Notes under the pieces: model-generated | What the model saw: the letters and a program-made list of their open reading frames with translations, nothing else | Database searches by the model: none | What the model was told of the DNA's origin: nothing | Part shown: one piece after another, positions 54,165 to 63,379 of the stretch | How positions within the stretch are numbered: position 1 is the first letter of the stretch | Layout: every line of letters starts with the position of its first letter | Assembly (NCBI RefSeq): GCF_048820915.1 | Contig: NZ_JBMERR010000012.1 | Span: forward strand, 79,763 to 143,762 | Length of the DNA: 64,000 bases | DNA from: Cribrihabitans_A pelagius | GTDB lineage: Bacteria; Pseudomonadota; Alphaproteobacteria; Rhodobacterales; Rhodobacteraceae | Reading direction: 5' to 3' | Made by a program: the position numbers and the translations under genes

Positions 54165-55547
54165 TCAGCCCGTGACCTTTTTCAGGTGGTAGGATTTCGG
54201 GCGGGTCAGGTTGTGGTAGCCGATCACCGACAGGCCGCCGCCGCGGCCGGTGTCCTTGCAGCCGGTCCAGCAGAGGCCGGGGTCGAGGTAGTCGGCCCGG
54301 TTCATGAAAACGGTTCCGGTTTCCAAGCGGTCGCCCACGGCTTGCGCCCGCTCCACATCGCGGGTCCAGAGCGAGGCGGTGAGGCCGAAGTCGCTGTCGT
54401 TCATGAGTTCAATGGCTTCTTCGTCGGAAGAGACCTTCATGATGCCCACGACGGGACCGAAGCTCTCCTCGCGCATCACCCGCATATCGTGGGTCACATT
54501 GGTGAGGATCTGCGGGGTGAGGTAAGCTGCGGCGTCATCTTCGGCAAAGGTTTCTATATGGGCAACGGCGCCCGCGGCGACGGCCTCGGCAATCTGGCCG
54601 CGCACCTCACTGGCAAAGCGCACGCTGGCCATCGGGCCGATGGTGGTCTCTGCATCCAAAGGGTTGCCGAGCTTGTAGCCCTTCACGATGGCAATCGCCT
54701 TCTCCAGGAAGGCGTCATATAGGCTTTCGTGCACGTAGATCCGCTCGATGCCGCAGCAGCACTGGCCGGAATTGAACATGGCGCCATCGATCAGGGTATC
54801 CACTGCCGCATCCAGATCCGCGTCCGCCATCACATAGCCCGGGTCCTTGCCGCCAAGCTCGGTGCCGACGCCGGTGAAGGTGCCAGCCGCGGCGCGCTCC
54901 ATCGCCTTGCCGCCGCCGACCGAGCCGGTGAAGTTGACGAAGTTGAACGCCTTGCGGGCAATCAGCTCCGAGGTGGTGTCATGATCAAGGAAGAGGTTCT
55001 GGAACACATCCTCAGGCACGCCGGCGGAGTGGAAGGCCTGCGCCATGCGCTCGCCCGCCAGCAGGGTCTGGGTTGCATGTTTCAGCACCACGGTATTGCC
55101 GGCGATCAGCGCAGGCGCCACCGTGTTGATCGCGGTCATGTAAGGGTAGTTCCACGGCGCCACCACCAGCACCACGCCATGCGGCAGCCGCTTGATGTAG
55201 CGCTTGAAGGTGGCGTCTTCGCCAACCTCGATATCGGCCAGTGCCTCTTTGGCGATCTGCGCCATGTGGCTGGCACGTTCGTTGAAGCCGCCGAACTCAC
55301 CGCCATAGCGCACCGGCCGGCCCATCATCTGCGCCAGCTCCGGCACGATTTCATCGTTCATTGCACCCACCGCGGCAACACCCGCCATCACCAGATCGAT
55401 CCGCTCCTGCAGCGGCCGGGCGGCCCATGCGCCCTGTGCCGCGCGGGCGCGTCCAGCGGCCGCAAAAGCCTCGTCGCGCGACAGCACCGCGCGCTCCGCA
55501 AAAACCGATCCATCCACCGGCGAGATGCATTTCAATGTCTGGCCCAT
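54165..55547 (-). CDS. Aldehyde dehydrogenase (NAD(P)-dependent)
   Basis: 460 residues from MGQTLKCISPVDG (ATG at 55553 is an alternative). VVAPWNYPYMTAINTVAPALIAGNTVVLKHA, FVNFTGSVGGGKAMERAA, the catalytic Glu in GTELGGKDPGYVMADAD and the catalytic Cys in NSGQCCCGIERIYV. MREESFGPVVGIM and SDFGLTASLW complete the pattern. Its place between a GS-like ligase and an ADH suggests it oxidises the product of the ADH. Confidence 0.93.
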   Translation of the reverse strand: MGQTLKCISPVDGSVFAERAVLSRDEAFAAAGRARAAQGAWAARPLQERIDLVMAGVAAVGAMNDEIVPELAQMMGRPVRYGGEFGGFNERASHMAQIAKEALADIEVGEDATFKRYIKRLPHGVVLVVAPWNYPYMTAINTVAPALIAGNTVVLKHATQTLLAGERMAQAFHSAGVPEDVFQNLFLDHDTTSELIARKAFNFVNFTGSVGGGKAMERAAAGTFTGVGTELGGKDPGYVMADADLDAAVDTLIDGAMFNSGQCCCGIERIYVHESLYDAFLEKAIAIVKGYKLGNPLDAETTIGPMASVRFASEVRGQIAEAVAAGAVAHIETFAEDDAAAYLTPQILTNVTHDMRVMREESFGPVVGIMKVSSDEEAIELMNDSDFGLTASLWTRDVERAQAVGDRLETGTVFMNRADYLDPGLCWTGCKDTGRGGGLSVIGYHNLTRPKSYHLKKVTG

Positions 55548-55581
55548 CGCCATCAACTCCGTTCACCAGGGCACGAGGCCC

Positions 55582-55612
55582 ATGTCACTTTCTGTCCTTA
55601 AATACCCCGGGG
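55582..55612 (-). repeat. Dispersed intergenic motif, copy 4
   Basis: On the minus strand CCCCCGGGGTATTT followed by AAGGACAGAAAG, with a GGGGGCcagCCCCC-type hairpin just upstream. It lies between the GS-like and ALDH genes. Confidence 0.6.
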
Positions 55613-55643
55613 GTCCGGGGGCTGGCCCCCGGCGCAGCCCGGA

Positions 55644-56996
55644 TCACGCCCGCTCAAAGCCGCGCGCAATCTCGTAGTCCGTGACCACGCGGTCGAAATC
55701 CTCGATCTCCACCTCGGCGGCGCGCAGGTAGTGGTCCACCACCTCCTCGCCAAAGGCTTCGCGCAGCATCTGCGAGTCTTTCAGCGCCGCGCGGGCGTCG
55801 CGCAGGGTGCTCGGGATCATGCCGGTATCGCCCTGGTAGACATCGCCCTTGGCAGGCGCTTGCAGCTCCAGCCCTTCCTCGATTCCCGCAATGCCCGCCG
55901 CCAGCATCGCGGCCGAGGCGAGGTAGGGGTTCATGTCCGAGCCCGGCAGGCGGCATTCCACCCGGATCGCCTTGGTGCCGTCGCCGCAGAGCCTGAAGCC
56001 AGCGGTGCGGTTGTCGACCGACCAGATGATCCGGGTCGGCGCGAAGGTGCCCTTCACGAAGCGCTTGTAGCTGTTGATGTAGGACGCCATGAAATAGGTG
56101 TAGTCGGGGGCGTATTTCAAAAGCCCCGCCATGTAGCTTTTCATCAGCTCCGACATGCCCAGCTCGTCCGCCTCGTCAAAAAAGGCGGGCTGGCCGTCCT
56201 TCCACAGCGACTGGTGCACGTGGCTGGAGGAGCCGACCTTTGCGTGGCTCCACTTCGGTAGGAAGGAGACGGCGTGGCCCTGCTGGTGGGCGATCTCCTT
56301 CACCGCGTGTTTGGCGATAGTGTGGTGATCGGCGGTGCCAAGCGCATCCGAATACTTGATATTCAGCTCTTCCTGGCCGGTCTCAGCCTCACCCTTGGTG
56401 CATTCCACCGGGATGCCCGCTTCCCACAGGTGGTTGCGCACCGGGCGCAGCACGTGCTCTTCGCGGGTGGTCTGCAGAATGTTGTAATCCTCGTTGTAAC
56501 CGGAGATCGGCGCGAGATCGCGGAAGCCCGACTTGCGGATCTCGTCGAAGCTTTTCTCGAACAGGAAGAACTCCAGCTCGGTTGCGGTCATCGCGTCAAA
56601 GCCCATCGCTTCGAGCCGCCGGATCTGCCGTTTCAGCATCCCGCGGGGGGAATGGGCGATCTCTTCATGGGTGTGATGATCGAGCACATCGCAAAGCACC
56701 ATCACCGTCCCCTCCAGCCAGGGCACAGGGCGCAGGGTGGCGAGGTCGGGTTTCATCACGTAGTCGCCGTAGCCCCGTTCCCAGCTGGTGGCGGCAAAGC
56801 CTTCCGGAGTGGACATCTCCAGGTCGGTGGCAAGCAGGTAGTTGCAGCAGTGGGTCTCCTCCCAGGCGCTGCGGATGAAATGCTGGGCATGGAAGCGCTT
56901 GCCCATCAGGCGGCCCTGCATGTCCACCAGACAGGCCAGCACGGTGTCGACGCTGCCATCGGCAACCTGTTGTTTCAGCGTATCGAAGGAGAGCAT
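55644..56996 (-). CDS. Glutamine-synthetase-family gamma-glutamyl ligase
   Basis: 450 residues from MLSFDTLKQQVADG, start ATG at 56996. GS fold: N-terminal domain with VDMQGRLMGKRFH and the catalytic barrel with TATELEFFLF, ECTKGEAETGQEELNI, HVHQSLWKDG, DNRTAGFRLCGDGTKAIRVECRLPGSDMNPYLASAAMLAAG. It belongs to the GS-like group that glutamylates amines (PuuA, IpuC, GmaS types) rather than ammonia. The neighbouring ADH, ALDH and amidohydrolase fit an amine pathway with gamma-glutamyl intermediates. Confidence 0.87.
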   Translation of the reverse strand: MLSFDTLKQQVADGSVDTVLACLVDMQGRLMGKRFHAQHFIRSAWEETHCCNYLLATDLEMSTPEGFAATSWERGYGDYVMKPDLATLRPVPWLEGTVMVLCDVLDHHTHEEIAHSPRGMLKRQIRRLEAMGFDAMTATELEFFLFEKSFDEIRKSGFRDLAPISGYNEDYNILQTTREEHVLRPVRNHLWEAGIPVECTKGEAETGQEELNIKYSDALGTADHHTIAKHAVKEIAHQQGHAVSFLPKWSHAKVGSSSHVHQSLWKDGQPAFFDEADELGMSELMKSYMAGLLKYAPDYTYFMASYINSYKRFVKGTFAPTRIIWSVDNRTAGFRLCGDGTKAIRVECRLPGSDMNPYLASAAMLAAGIAGIEEGLELQAPAKGDVYQGDTGMIPSTLRDARAALKDSQMLREAFGEEVVDHYLRAAEVEIEDFDRVVTDYEIARGFERA

Positions 56997-57113
56997 GAGC
57001 GGCCCTTTGTCTGTTGCGGCCAAAACGCTTGAGAAAGCGTTTTGACAAATTCCTTTGGTAAGGAATTTGGCCCGCTGCGGCGCAGGCCAAATCCAAGATC
57101 GTCAGCCGTGCGC

Positions 57114-58148
57114 TTAGCCGTAGCGGTAGGGGCGGCCGGCTTTCTGCATGTCGGCGTTGTACTTCTTGAAGATCTCCACGACTTTCGCCTTGGTCTCGGA
57201 TTCCGCGGCGATCTCGTCCCAGAACTTGACGGCGGCGTCTTCGACCTGCTGCCATTCATTGTCGGGAATGGTGGTCAGCTTCATCTTGTCGCCGTTCACA
57301 CGCAAGCTGGCTTCGCCGCCCCAGTACCACCATTGGCGGTAGTAGTGAGACTGGTCGCAGCAAACGCGGAACAGGGTTTGCAGGTCTTCCGGCAGTTCTT
57401 CCCAGCGGCCCATGTTGGCAAAGAACGAGCCCGCCCAGGCGCCGGAGATGTTGTTGGTCAGGAAATAGTCGGTCACATCGGCCCAGCCGACGGTGTAATC
57501 CTCGGTGATGCCGGACCAGGCGATGCCGTCGAGTTCGCCGGTCTGCACCGCGACCTCGATGTCTTCCCAGGGCAAGGTGACCGGCACCACGCCAAACTGG
57601 CTGAGGAAGCGGCCCGCAGTGGGGAAGGTGAAGACGCGCTTGCCTTTCAGATCTTCCAGCGAGTTGATCGGGTCCTTGGTGGCGAAGTGGCAAGGGTCCC
57701 AGGCGCCGGCCGAGATGTGCTTGACGCCGACCTTGGAATATTCCGCGTCCCAGATCTCGTTCAGGCCGTACTGGTTGAACAGCACGGGCACGTCGAGCGA
57801 GTAGCGCGAGGCGAAGGGGAAGTAGCCGCCGAAGACGGTGACATCGGTGGGCGAGGCCATCGAGTCGTCATCGGACTGCACCGCGTCGATGGTGCCGCGC
57901 TGCATGGCGCGGAACAATTCGCCGGTGGGCACCAGCTGGTCGGCGTAGAACAGTTCGATCTGCATGCGGTCGCCGGCGATCTTGTTGAACATGTCGATGG
58001 CGGGTTTCACTACATGTTCGGCCAGGGCGGCGCCGGCATAGGTCTGCATGCGCCAGGTGATGGTGGATTGCGCCAGAGCCGGGGTGGCCAAGGGTGCGGC
58101 CATGGCGCCCGCGCCGGCCGACTGCAGGAACTTGCGTCTTGTTGTCAT
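57114..58148 (-). CDS. TRAP transporter substrate-binding protein
   Basis: 344 residues, DctP-like family. Twin-arginine signal TTRRKFLQSAGAGAMAAPLATPALA. Mature domain with ITWRMQTYAGAALAEHVVKP, GGYFPFASRYSLDVPVLFNQYG, KRVFTFPTAGRFLSQFG and WSGITEDYTVGW. AAGGAG lies 8 bases before ATG 58148. It delivers ligand to the two membrane subunits. Rich in Trp and aromatic residues near the ligand cleft; ligand unknown. Confidence 0.93.
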   Translation of the reverse strand: MTTRRKFLQSAGAGAMAAPLATPALAQSTITWRMQTYAGAALAEHVVKPAIDMFNKIAGDRMQIELFYADQLVPTGELFRAMQRGTIDAVQSDDDSMASPTDVTVFGGYFPFASRYSLDVPVLFNQYGLNEIWDAEYSKVGVKHISAGAWDPCHFATKDPINSLEDLKGKRVFTFPTAGRFLSQFGVVPVTLPWEDIEVAVQTGELDGIAWSGITEDYTVGWADVTDYFLTNNISGAWAGSFFANMGRWEELPEDLQTLFRVCCDQSHYYRQWWYWGGEASLRVNGDKMKLTTIPDNEWQQVEDAAVKFWDEIAAESETKAKVVEIFKKYNADMQKAGRPYRYG

Positions 58149-58199
58149 ATTTCTCACTCCTTGTTGAACTATCCGGCCCCTAGGCAGGACTCTGCTTGG

Positions 58200-59702
58200 T
58201 TATTTTCCGTAGACGTATTCCGGCAGCCACAGGGCGATCTGCGGGAAGACCATGATCAGGGCGAGTGCCAGCACCATCACCGCGGCAAAGGGGATGATCG
58301 AGACATAGATGTCCTTCAGCCCGATCTCCGGCGGTGCCATGGCGCGCATCAGGAACAGGTTGTAGCCGAAGGGCGGCGTCATATAGGCGATCTGGGTGGT
58401 GATCGTATAAAGCACCCCGTACCAGATCAGATCGAATCCTAGCGCGCCGACCAGGGGCACATAAAGCGGCGCCACGATCACCAGCATCGCGGTGTCATCA
58501 AGGAATGTGCCCATGATGATGAAGCTCAGCTGCATCAAGATCAGGATCATCCAGGGGGAAAGGCCCAGCTGGGTGGTGAACAGATCCTCGATCGCCTTCA
58601 CCGCGCCCAGCCCGTCGAACACCGCGCCAAAGCCCAAGGCTGCCAGGATGATCCACATGAACATGCAAGAGATGCCCAGCGTGGAGCGCACGGAGACTTC
58701 GAAAACCTCCTTGTTCATGCGGCCCTTCAGCACCGCGGCCAGGAAGGCGGTGATGGCGCCGATGGCAGAGCTTTCCACCAGAGAGGTCCAGCCGTTCACG
58801 AAGGGCACCATCATCGCCGCAAAGATCGCCAGCGGCAGCACGCCGGAGAACAGCAGCCGGTGCTTCTCCTTCATGTAGATATCTCTGTAGAACGCAGGGT
58901 TCCCGCGCATCACGAAGGAGAGCACGCCGAGGCCCAGGCCGAGGCCAAGCGCAGGCTGCGCATCGGTCGCGCCGGTCAGGATCAAGAGCGGCACCAGCAC
59001 CAGCGTGGCCAGCGTTAGGTAGTTGAGGCGCAGCGGGTGGTCGGTGATCTGCTCGTATTCCGCCAGGTCCTCGGGGTGCATCGCGGGGCCCAGATGCGGC
59101 TGCATGCGGGCGCGGACATAGATGTAGATGATGAACATGGCGGCCATCAGCAGCCCCGGCACCACACCGGCCAGCCACAACTGCCCCACCGGCTGGCGCG
59201 CGATCATCGCATAGAGCACCAGCACCACCGAAGGCGGCACCAGGATGCCAAGCGAGGAGCCGGCCTGAATGGTGCCGGTCACCAGGATCTTGTCGTAACC
59301 GCGGCGCAACAGCTCGGGCAGCGCGATGGTGGCACCAATGGCCATGCCCGCCACCGACAGGCCGTTCATCGCCGAGATCAGCACCATCAGGCCGATGGTG
59401 CCGATGGCCAGCCCGCCCTTCACCGGCCCCATCCAGACGTGGAACATGCGGTAGAGGTCGTCGGCGATCTTGGACTCCGACAGCACGTAGCCCATGAAGA
59501 TGAACATCGGCAGGGTCAGCAGCGGATACCATTTCATCAGCTTCATCGAGGCCGAGAACGGGATCTCCACCCCGCCGGTGCCCCAGAGGAACAGCCCCGC
59601 AACCGCGCCGACAAAGCCGATGGCGCCAAACACCCGCTGGCCGGTCATCAGCATCAGCATCATGCCGGCAAACATGACGATGGCGATCATTTCGTAAGGC
59701 AT
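58200..59702 (-). CDS. TRAP transporter large membrane subunit
   Basis: 500 residues with about twelve helices, DctM family. Starts MPYEMIAIVMFAGMMLMLMTGQRVFGAIGF and includes MNGLSVAGMAIGATIALPELLRRGYDK, MGTFLDDTAMLVIVAPLY and YMTPPFGYNLFLMR. It is the ion-driven transport channel. Its ATG overlaps the stop of the small subunit by one base. Confidence 0.93.
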   Translation of the reverse strand: MPYEMIAIVMFAGMMLMLMTGQRVFGAIGFVGAVAGLFLWGTGGVEIPFSASMKLMKWYPLLTLPMFIFMGYVLSESKIADDLYRMFHVWMGPVKGGLAIGTIGLMVLISAMNGLSVAGMAIGATIALPELLRRGYDKILVTGTIQAGSSLGILVPPSVVLVLYAMIARQPVGQLWLAGVVPGLLMAAMFIIYIYVRARMQPHLGPAMHPEDLAEYEQITDHPLRLNYLTLATLVLVPLLILTGATDAQPALGLGLGLGVLSFVMRGNPAFYRDIYMKEKHRLLFSGVLPLAIFAAMMVPFVNGWTSLVESSAIGAITAFLAAVLKGRMNKEVFEVSVRSTLGISCMFMWIILAALGFGAVFDGLGAVKAIEDLFTTQLGLSPWMILILMQLSFIIMGTFLDDTAMLVIVAPLYVPLVGALGFDLIWYGVLYTITTQIAYMTPPFGYNLFLMRAMAPPEIGLKDIYVSIIPFAAVMVLALALIMVFPQIALWLPEYVYGK

Positions 59703-60298
59703 TAAATCTCGACTCCGCGCAGGCGTCCGATGTCCCGGAACAGTTCGGCAAGGCATTGCAGCAGCATCAGGAAGACGCCGAAACAGAGGATGGTTTTGAC
59801 CGGCCACAGGAAAGGCCGCCAGGCGGTGGAGCTGCGCTCCAGATAGCCAAGCTCCTCACCGGCGGCGGCGAAGCCCTGGGTGACAAGCGTTTTAAAGAGG
59901 TCCCAGAAGAACTGCACCGGCTCCATTCCGAAGTAGCCCAGCGAATAGGCGGTAGAGCTCAGCGCGCCGTACATCAGGATGCCGAGGTAAGTGATCAGGA
60001 ACAGCACCGTGAAGGCGTCGACCATGGCCTTGGTCTTCACCGACCAGGCGCCATAAAACAGGTCCATCCGCACGTTGGAGCCCATCTGGATAGAGTAGGG
60101 CCCGCCGAGGATGTAATAGGCGACCATCACGAACTGCGCGGTCTCCAGCGTCCAGAGCGAGGGGTTGAAGAAGGTCTTGGACACCGAAGACCATAGAAGC
60201 ACCCCGATCAGGGCGAAGATCAGATACATGGCAAAGCGGCCGATCGCGCGGTTCATCGCGTCGATGGCGCGCACATAGGCGGTGATCACTCTAGGCAT
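59702..60298 (-). CDS. TRAP transporter small membrane subunit
   Basis: 198 residues with four predicted helices, DctQ family: FALIGVLLWSSVSKTFF, ETAQFVMVAYYILGGPYSIQMGSNVRMDLFYG and IDAMNRAIGRFAMYL. AAGGAGG precedes the ATG. It overlaps the large subunit by one base and the amidohydrolase gene by 8 bases. Confidence 0.92.
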   Translation of the reverse strand: MPRVITAYVRAIDAMNRAIGRFAMYLIFALIGVLLWSSVSKTFFNPSLWTLETAQFVMVAYYILGGPYSIQMGSNVRMDLFYGAWSVKTKAMVDAFTVLFLITYLGILMYGALSSTAYSLGYFGMEPVQFFWDLFKTLVTQGFAAAGEELGYLERSSTAWRPFLWPVKTILCFGVFLMLLQCLAELFRDIGRLRGVEI

Positions 60299-61076
60299 CG
60301 GGGCCTCCTTCGGCCGTGAGTGCGGCAAGCGCCGGGCGCAGCAGGGTCAGCATCTCCTCCGCCATCGCCTGCTCGTCCGCGTCTGAGCGCAGGAGGTCGT
60401 TGCGGATCTCGATCATCACGTTGGGCAACCCGCGCGAAAGCGCGTGTTCCTTCAGCGAATGGGTCACGCCGTCGCCGGGGCCGTAAGGCTGGTTACGCTC
60501 GATCCGGCGGTGCGGCAGGGCAGGGGCCCCGGCCAGCATCGTATCGGCCATGCGGCTGTCGCTGTCGTGCAGGATGCCGATTTCCACAGGCCGCGGCTTG
60601 CCATAATAGACCGGCGTGAAGCTGTGCATGGTGACAACCGCGGTTTTGAGCCCGGCCTTCTCGCGCGCCCCGATCACCCGGGTCACGGCGTCGCAGAAGG
60701 GGGTATAAACGCTGTCCTCCCGCTCCTGGCGCTGTTCGGGCGTGAGGTTCGCGTTGCCCGGCACCTCGATCAGCTCGGATTTTTCCGGCATCGCGGAAGC
60801 GGCTTCGGGCGGGCGGTTGCAGTCGAACACCAGCCGCGACACCCGGCTGGCGACCAGCGGCGCGTCGAGCGCGGCCGACAGGTGCATCGCGACGGCGCGC
60901 GCGCCCGGGTCCCAGGCCGCATGACTCTGCCGGTCTTCCCGCTTCAGCCCCAGTCCGTTGTAACGGGCGGGAATGTCGCTGGAGGCATGTTCGCACAACA
61001 AGAGCACGGCGCCGGTCCCGTTCGGGTTCACCACTTCCACTGCTTCCCCCAAAGCGTGAGAATCGCTCTCTCGCAT
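60291..61076 (-). CDS. N-formylglutamate amidohydrolase family protein
   Basis: 261 residues, FGase (HutG-like) family: VLLLCEHASSDIPARYNGLGL, SRLVFDCNRPPEAASAMPE, TMHSFTPVYYGKPRPVEIGILHD and NVMIEIRNDLLRSDADEQ. His and Glu in these motifs are the usual metal ligands. GGGAGG precedes ATG 61076. First gene of the TRAP/GS/ALDH/ADH cluster. In this context it may hydrolyse an amide of glutamate rather than N-formylglutamate. Confidence 0.88.
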   Translation of the reverse strand: MRESDSHALGEAVEVVNPNGTGAVLLLCEHASSDIPARYNGLGLKREDRQSHAAWDPGARAVAMHLSAALDAPLVASRVSRLVFDCNRPPEAASAMPEKSELIEVPGNANLTPEQRQEREDSVYTPFCDAVTRVIGAREKAGLKTAVVTMHSFTPVYYGKPRPVEIGILHDSDSRMADTMLAGAPALPHRRIERNQPYGPGDGVTHSLKEHALSRGLPNVMIEIRNDLLRSDADEQAMAEEMLTLLRPALAALTAEGGPDA

Positions 61077-61229
61077 ATGCCGCCTCCCTGCGATTTGGAA
61101 AAATGTTTCCATGAAGAGATATTTGTGTCAATATATTTTCATGATCGGTTCCAGACAGGGATTCCTGAAACTTTCTCTTCAGGCTGGGTCCGGGTAGGAA
61201 AGTGTCTGTTCAAACGCAGGGAAGTGCCG

Positions 61230-62102
61230 TTGTCGAAACCGCCCGCCACAGTTCGCGAGTTGATCCGCGAGAATTATTCCTCGCTCACCCAGTCCGAGCG
61301 CAAATTCGCAAATTTGCTGCTGGAAAACTATCCCGCGGCGGGTCTGGCCTCGATCACCATCGTGGCCGCCAATGCCGAGGTTTCCACGCCAACGGTGGCC
61401 CGGATGGTGCAGAAACTGGGCTTCAAAGGGTATCCGCAGTTCCACCAGGCACTCTTGAAGGAGCTTGAGGCCAAGGTCTCCGGCCCCACCAAACGGCGCG
61501 ACAACTGGGCATCAGAAGCGCCCGAAGGCCATTTGCTGAACAGATTTGCACAGGCCGTCACCGACAACCTGCAACAGACGTTTTCCAACATCGACTCGGC
61601 CCAGTTCGACGCCGCCGTCCGCCAGCTCGCCAACACCGAGGGGCGGCTCTACGTGGTCGGCGGGCGCATCACCCGGGCGCTGGCGGATTACGCTTTTACC
61701 CATTTCCAGGCGATCCGGCAGCGGGTCACCCATATGACCTCCTCCTCCGCCACCTGGCCGCATTACGTGCTCGACATGGTGGAGGGCGACACGCTGATGA
61801 TGTTCGACGTGCGCCGCTACGAGACCAACCTGCAGCGGCTGGCCGAACTGGCCGCCGGGCGCGGTGTGCGCATCATCCTGATTACAGACCAATGGGCGAG
61901 CCCGATTGCCGGGGTGGCGGATCACACCTTCAATTGCTGGGTGGAGATCCCCTCGGCCTGGGATTCCAACATCTCCACCATGATGCTTCTGGAGGCGATG
62001 ATCGCCGCCACCCAGGAAGAGAGCTGGGACAAGACCAAGGAACGTTATGACCGGCTGGACGAGCTGTTCGACATGACCCGGCTTTTCCGGAAGTTTTCCT
62101 GA
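61230..62102 (+). CDS. RpiR-family transcription regulator
   Basis: 290 residues. N-terminal HTH_6: TVRELIRENYSSLTQSERKFANLLLEN and ITIVAANAEVSTPTVARMVQKLGFKGYPQF. C-terminal SIS domain: RLYVVGGRITRALADYAFTHF and VRIILITDQWASPIAGVADHTFNC. I choose the TTG at 61230 because AGGGAAG lies 7 bases before it; a GTG at 61224 is too close. Divergent from the amidohydrolase/TRAP cluster, which it probably controls. SIS domains bind phosphosugars, so an effector other than the transported compound is possible. Confidence 0.88.
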   Translation: MSKPPATVRELIRENYSSLTQSERKFANLLLENYPAAGLASITIVAANAEVSTPTVARMVQKLGFKGYPQFHQALLKELEAKVSGPTKRRDNWASEAPEGHLLNRFAQAVTDNLQQTFSNIDSAQFDAAVRQLANTEGRLYVVGGRITRALADYAFTHFQAIRQRVTHMTSSSATWPHYVLDMVEGDTLMMFDVRRYETNLQRLAELAAGRGVRIILITDQWASPIAGVADHTFNCWVEIPSAWDSNISTMMLLEAMIAATQEESWDKTKERYDRLDELFDMTRLFRKFS

Positions 62103-62209
62103 AGCCTGAGGCGCCGGTAGATTGCCGCGCCCGCGGGGCCGGGCTATCGGAGAGGGGACGGGGGCCGCGGCGCCCCCGTATATAGGACAGCAGGAAAGAG
62201 GAGGGGCCC

Positions 62210-62560
62210 ATGGCCAGCATTACACGCAGACAGAGCGGCGCACGGATGAGCCAGATCGTGACTCATGGCGAGACCGTCTACCTGGCGGGCCAGGTCGGCA
62301 CCGCGGGTGCCAGCGTTGCGCAGCAGACGCAGGAGTGCCTCGACAAGGTCGACGCGCTGCTGGCCGAGGCAGGCAGCAGCCGCAACCACATGCTGCAGGT
62401 GGTGATCTGGCTCGCGGATATGGGCGATTTCGACGAGATGAACACGGTCTGGGATGCCTGGGTGCCGGAGGGCCACGCCCCGGCCCGCGCCTGCGGCGAA
62501 GCCAAGCTCGCCCGCCCCGACTTCCTGGTCGAGGTCATCGTGACCGCCGCGCTGGCCTGA
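62210..62560 (+). CDS. RidA/YjgF family enamine/imine deaminase
   Basis: 116 residues. VYLAGQVGTAG, QTQECLDKVDALLAEAGSSRNHMLQVVIWLADM, and the C-terminal substrate-site Arg and Glu in PARACGEAKLARPDFLVEVIVTAAL. It hydrolyses reactive enamines from PLP enzymes. Ends in a strong hairpin; follows rpiR by 107 bases on the same strand. Confidence 0.92.
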   Translation: MASITRRQSGARMSQIVTHGETVYLAGQVGTAGASVAQQTQECLDKVDALLAEAGSSRNHMLQVVIWLADMGDFDEMNTVWDAWVPEGHAPARACGEAKLARPDFLVEVIVTAALA

Positions 62561-62580
62561 TCCCGGGTCTTCACGTGAAC

Positions 62581-62608
62581 CCCCGCTCCGGAGCGTTCCG
62601 GGGCGGGG
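62581..62608 (+). terminator. Hairpin after ridA
   Basis: CCCCGCTCCGGA and TCCGGGGCGGGG pair over 12 positions with one G-T, 20 bases after the ridA stop codon. It lies between convergent genes. Confidence 0.6.
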
Positions 62609-62677
62609 CTGCGCGGCGGCCGCTCTCAGTGGAGCGGCTGCCTATATAGAGAGAGGGCTGCGCCCGGCGGTCCCGCC

Positions 62678-63379
62678 TCAGGACGCGGACATGCGCGGGT
62701 CCTCCGCCAGCCCCTCGCCCCTCCACAAGACAAAGCACAGGATCGGCGCGTCCCCTGTCACCATCGCATGCGGCTGGTTCGCGGCGTGCAGTCTGGTGTC
62801 TCCCGGAGTGAGCACAAGCGGCGCCTCGCCCTCGGCCAGGAAAGTGGCTTGGCCCGAGAGCACACAGTAAAGCTCTTCCGGCCCGTGCTGGTGCCAGGGG
62901 TAGTCGAGCCCGCGGCCCCAGTAGCCCACGGTCATCCGGATCTGCTCCGAGTGGAAATGCCCGGTGGGGCCCGCCAGCTCGAACCAGCCGAAGCGCCGCA
63001 GGAAGTCCGCGCCGACCTCGGCCTCCGTATAGGTTAGGCGCCATTCGGCATGCGGCGCCAGGGCCGCAAGGGCCTCCTGCAATGCCCGCACCTCTGCTGC
63101 CGCCGGCCCTCCGGCCGCGGCCTGTCCCGGATCGCTTGCCAGCAGCGCGGCGCCGGGGACACTTGATCCGTGCCGCCCGGCCCAGGTGAGGTCTTCGGGC
63201 CAGGGCTGGAAAGCAGCCATTGCGGGGAGGGCCGCATGCAAGGCCCGCGCTGCCTCCAGCGCCCTGTCGAAGGCCAGCCGGGCGGAGGCTGCTTCCGGCG
63301 GGATGGCGAGCGGGATCGCGCCGGCCGGGAAACTGCCGGGAGCAATCCTGTCAGGGCGGGGCGCTGCGAAACTGTCCAT
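62678..63379 (-). CDS. Cupin of the dimethylsulfoniopropionate lyase (DddQ-like) family
   Basis: 233 residues. Cupin core with Y160, H163, H165, E169 and Y171 in YPWHQHGPEELY, and H204 in NQPHAM: the metal ligands and tyrosine of DddQ-type lyases, which split DMSP to dimethylsulfide and acrylate. RLTYTEAEVGADFLRRFGWFEL and FVLWRGEGL also match. The N-terminal third is low in conservation. No DMSP transporter or acrylate genes adjoin it. Some family members act on other substrates, so lyase activity is likely but unproven. Start 63379 behind AAGGAC. Confidence 0.78.
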   Translation of the reverse strand: MDSFAAPRPDRIAPGSFPAGAIPLAIPPEAASARLAFDRALEAARALHAALPAMAAFQPWPEDLTWAGRHGSSVPGAALLASDPGQAAAGGPAAAEVRALQEALAALAPHAEWRLTYTEAEVGADFLRRFGWFELAGPTGHFHSEQIRMTVGYWGRGLDYPWHQHGPEELYCVLSGQATFLAEGEAPLVLTPGDTRLHAANQPHAMVTGDAPILCFVLWRGEGLAEDPRMSAS

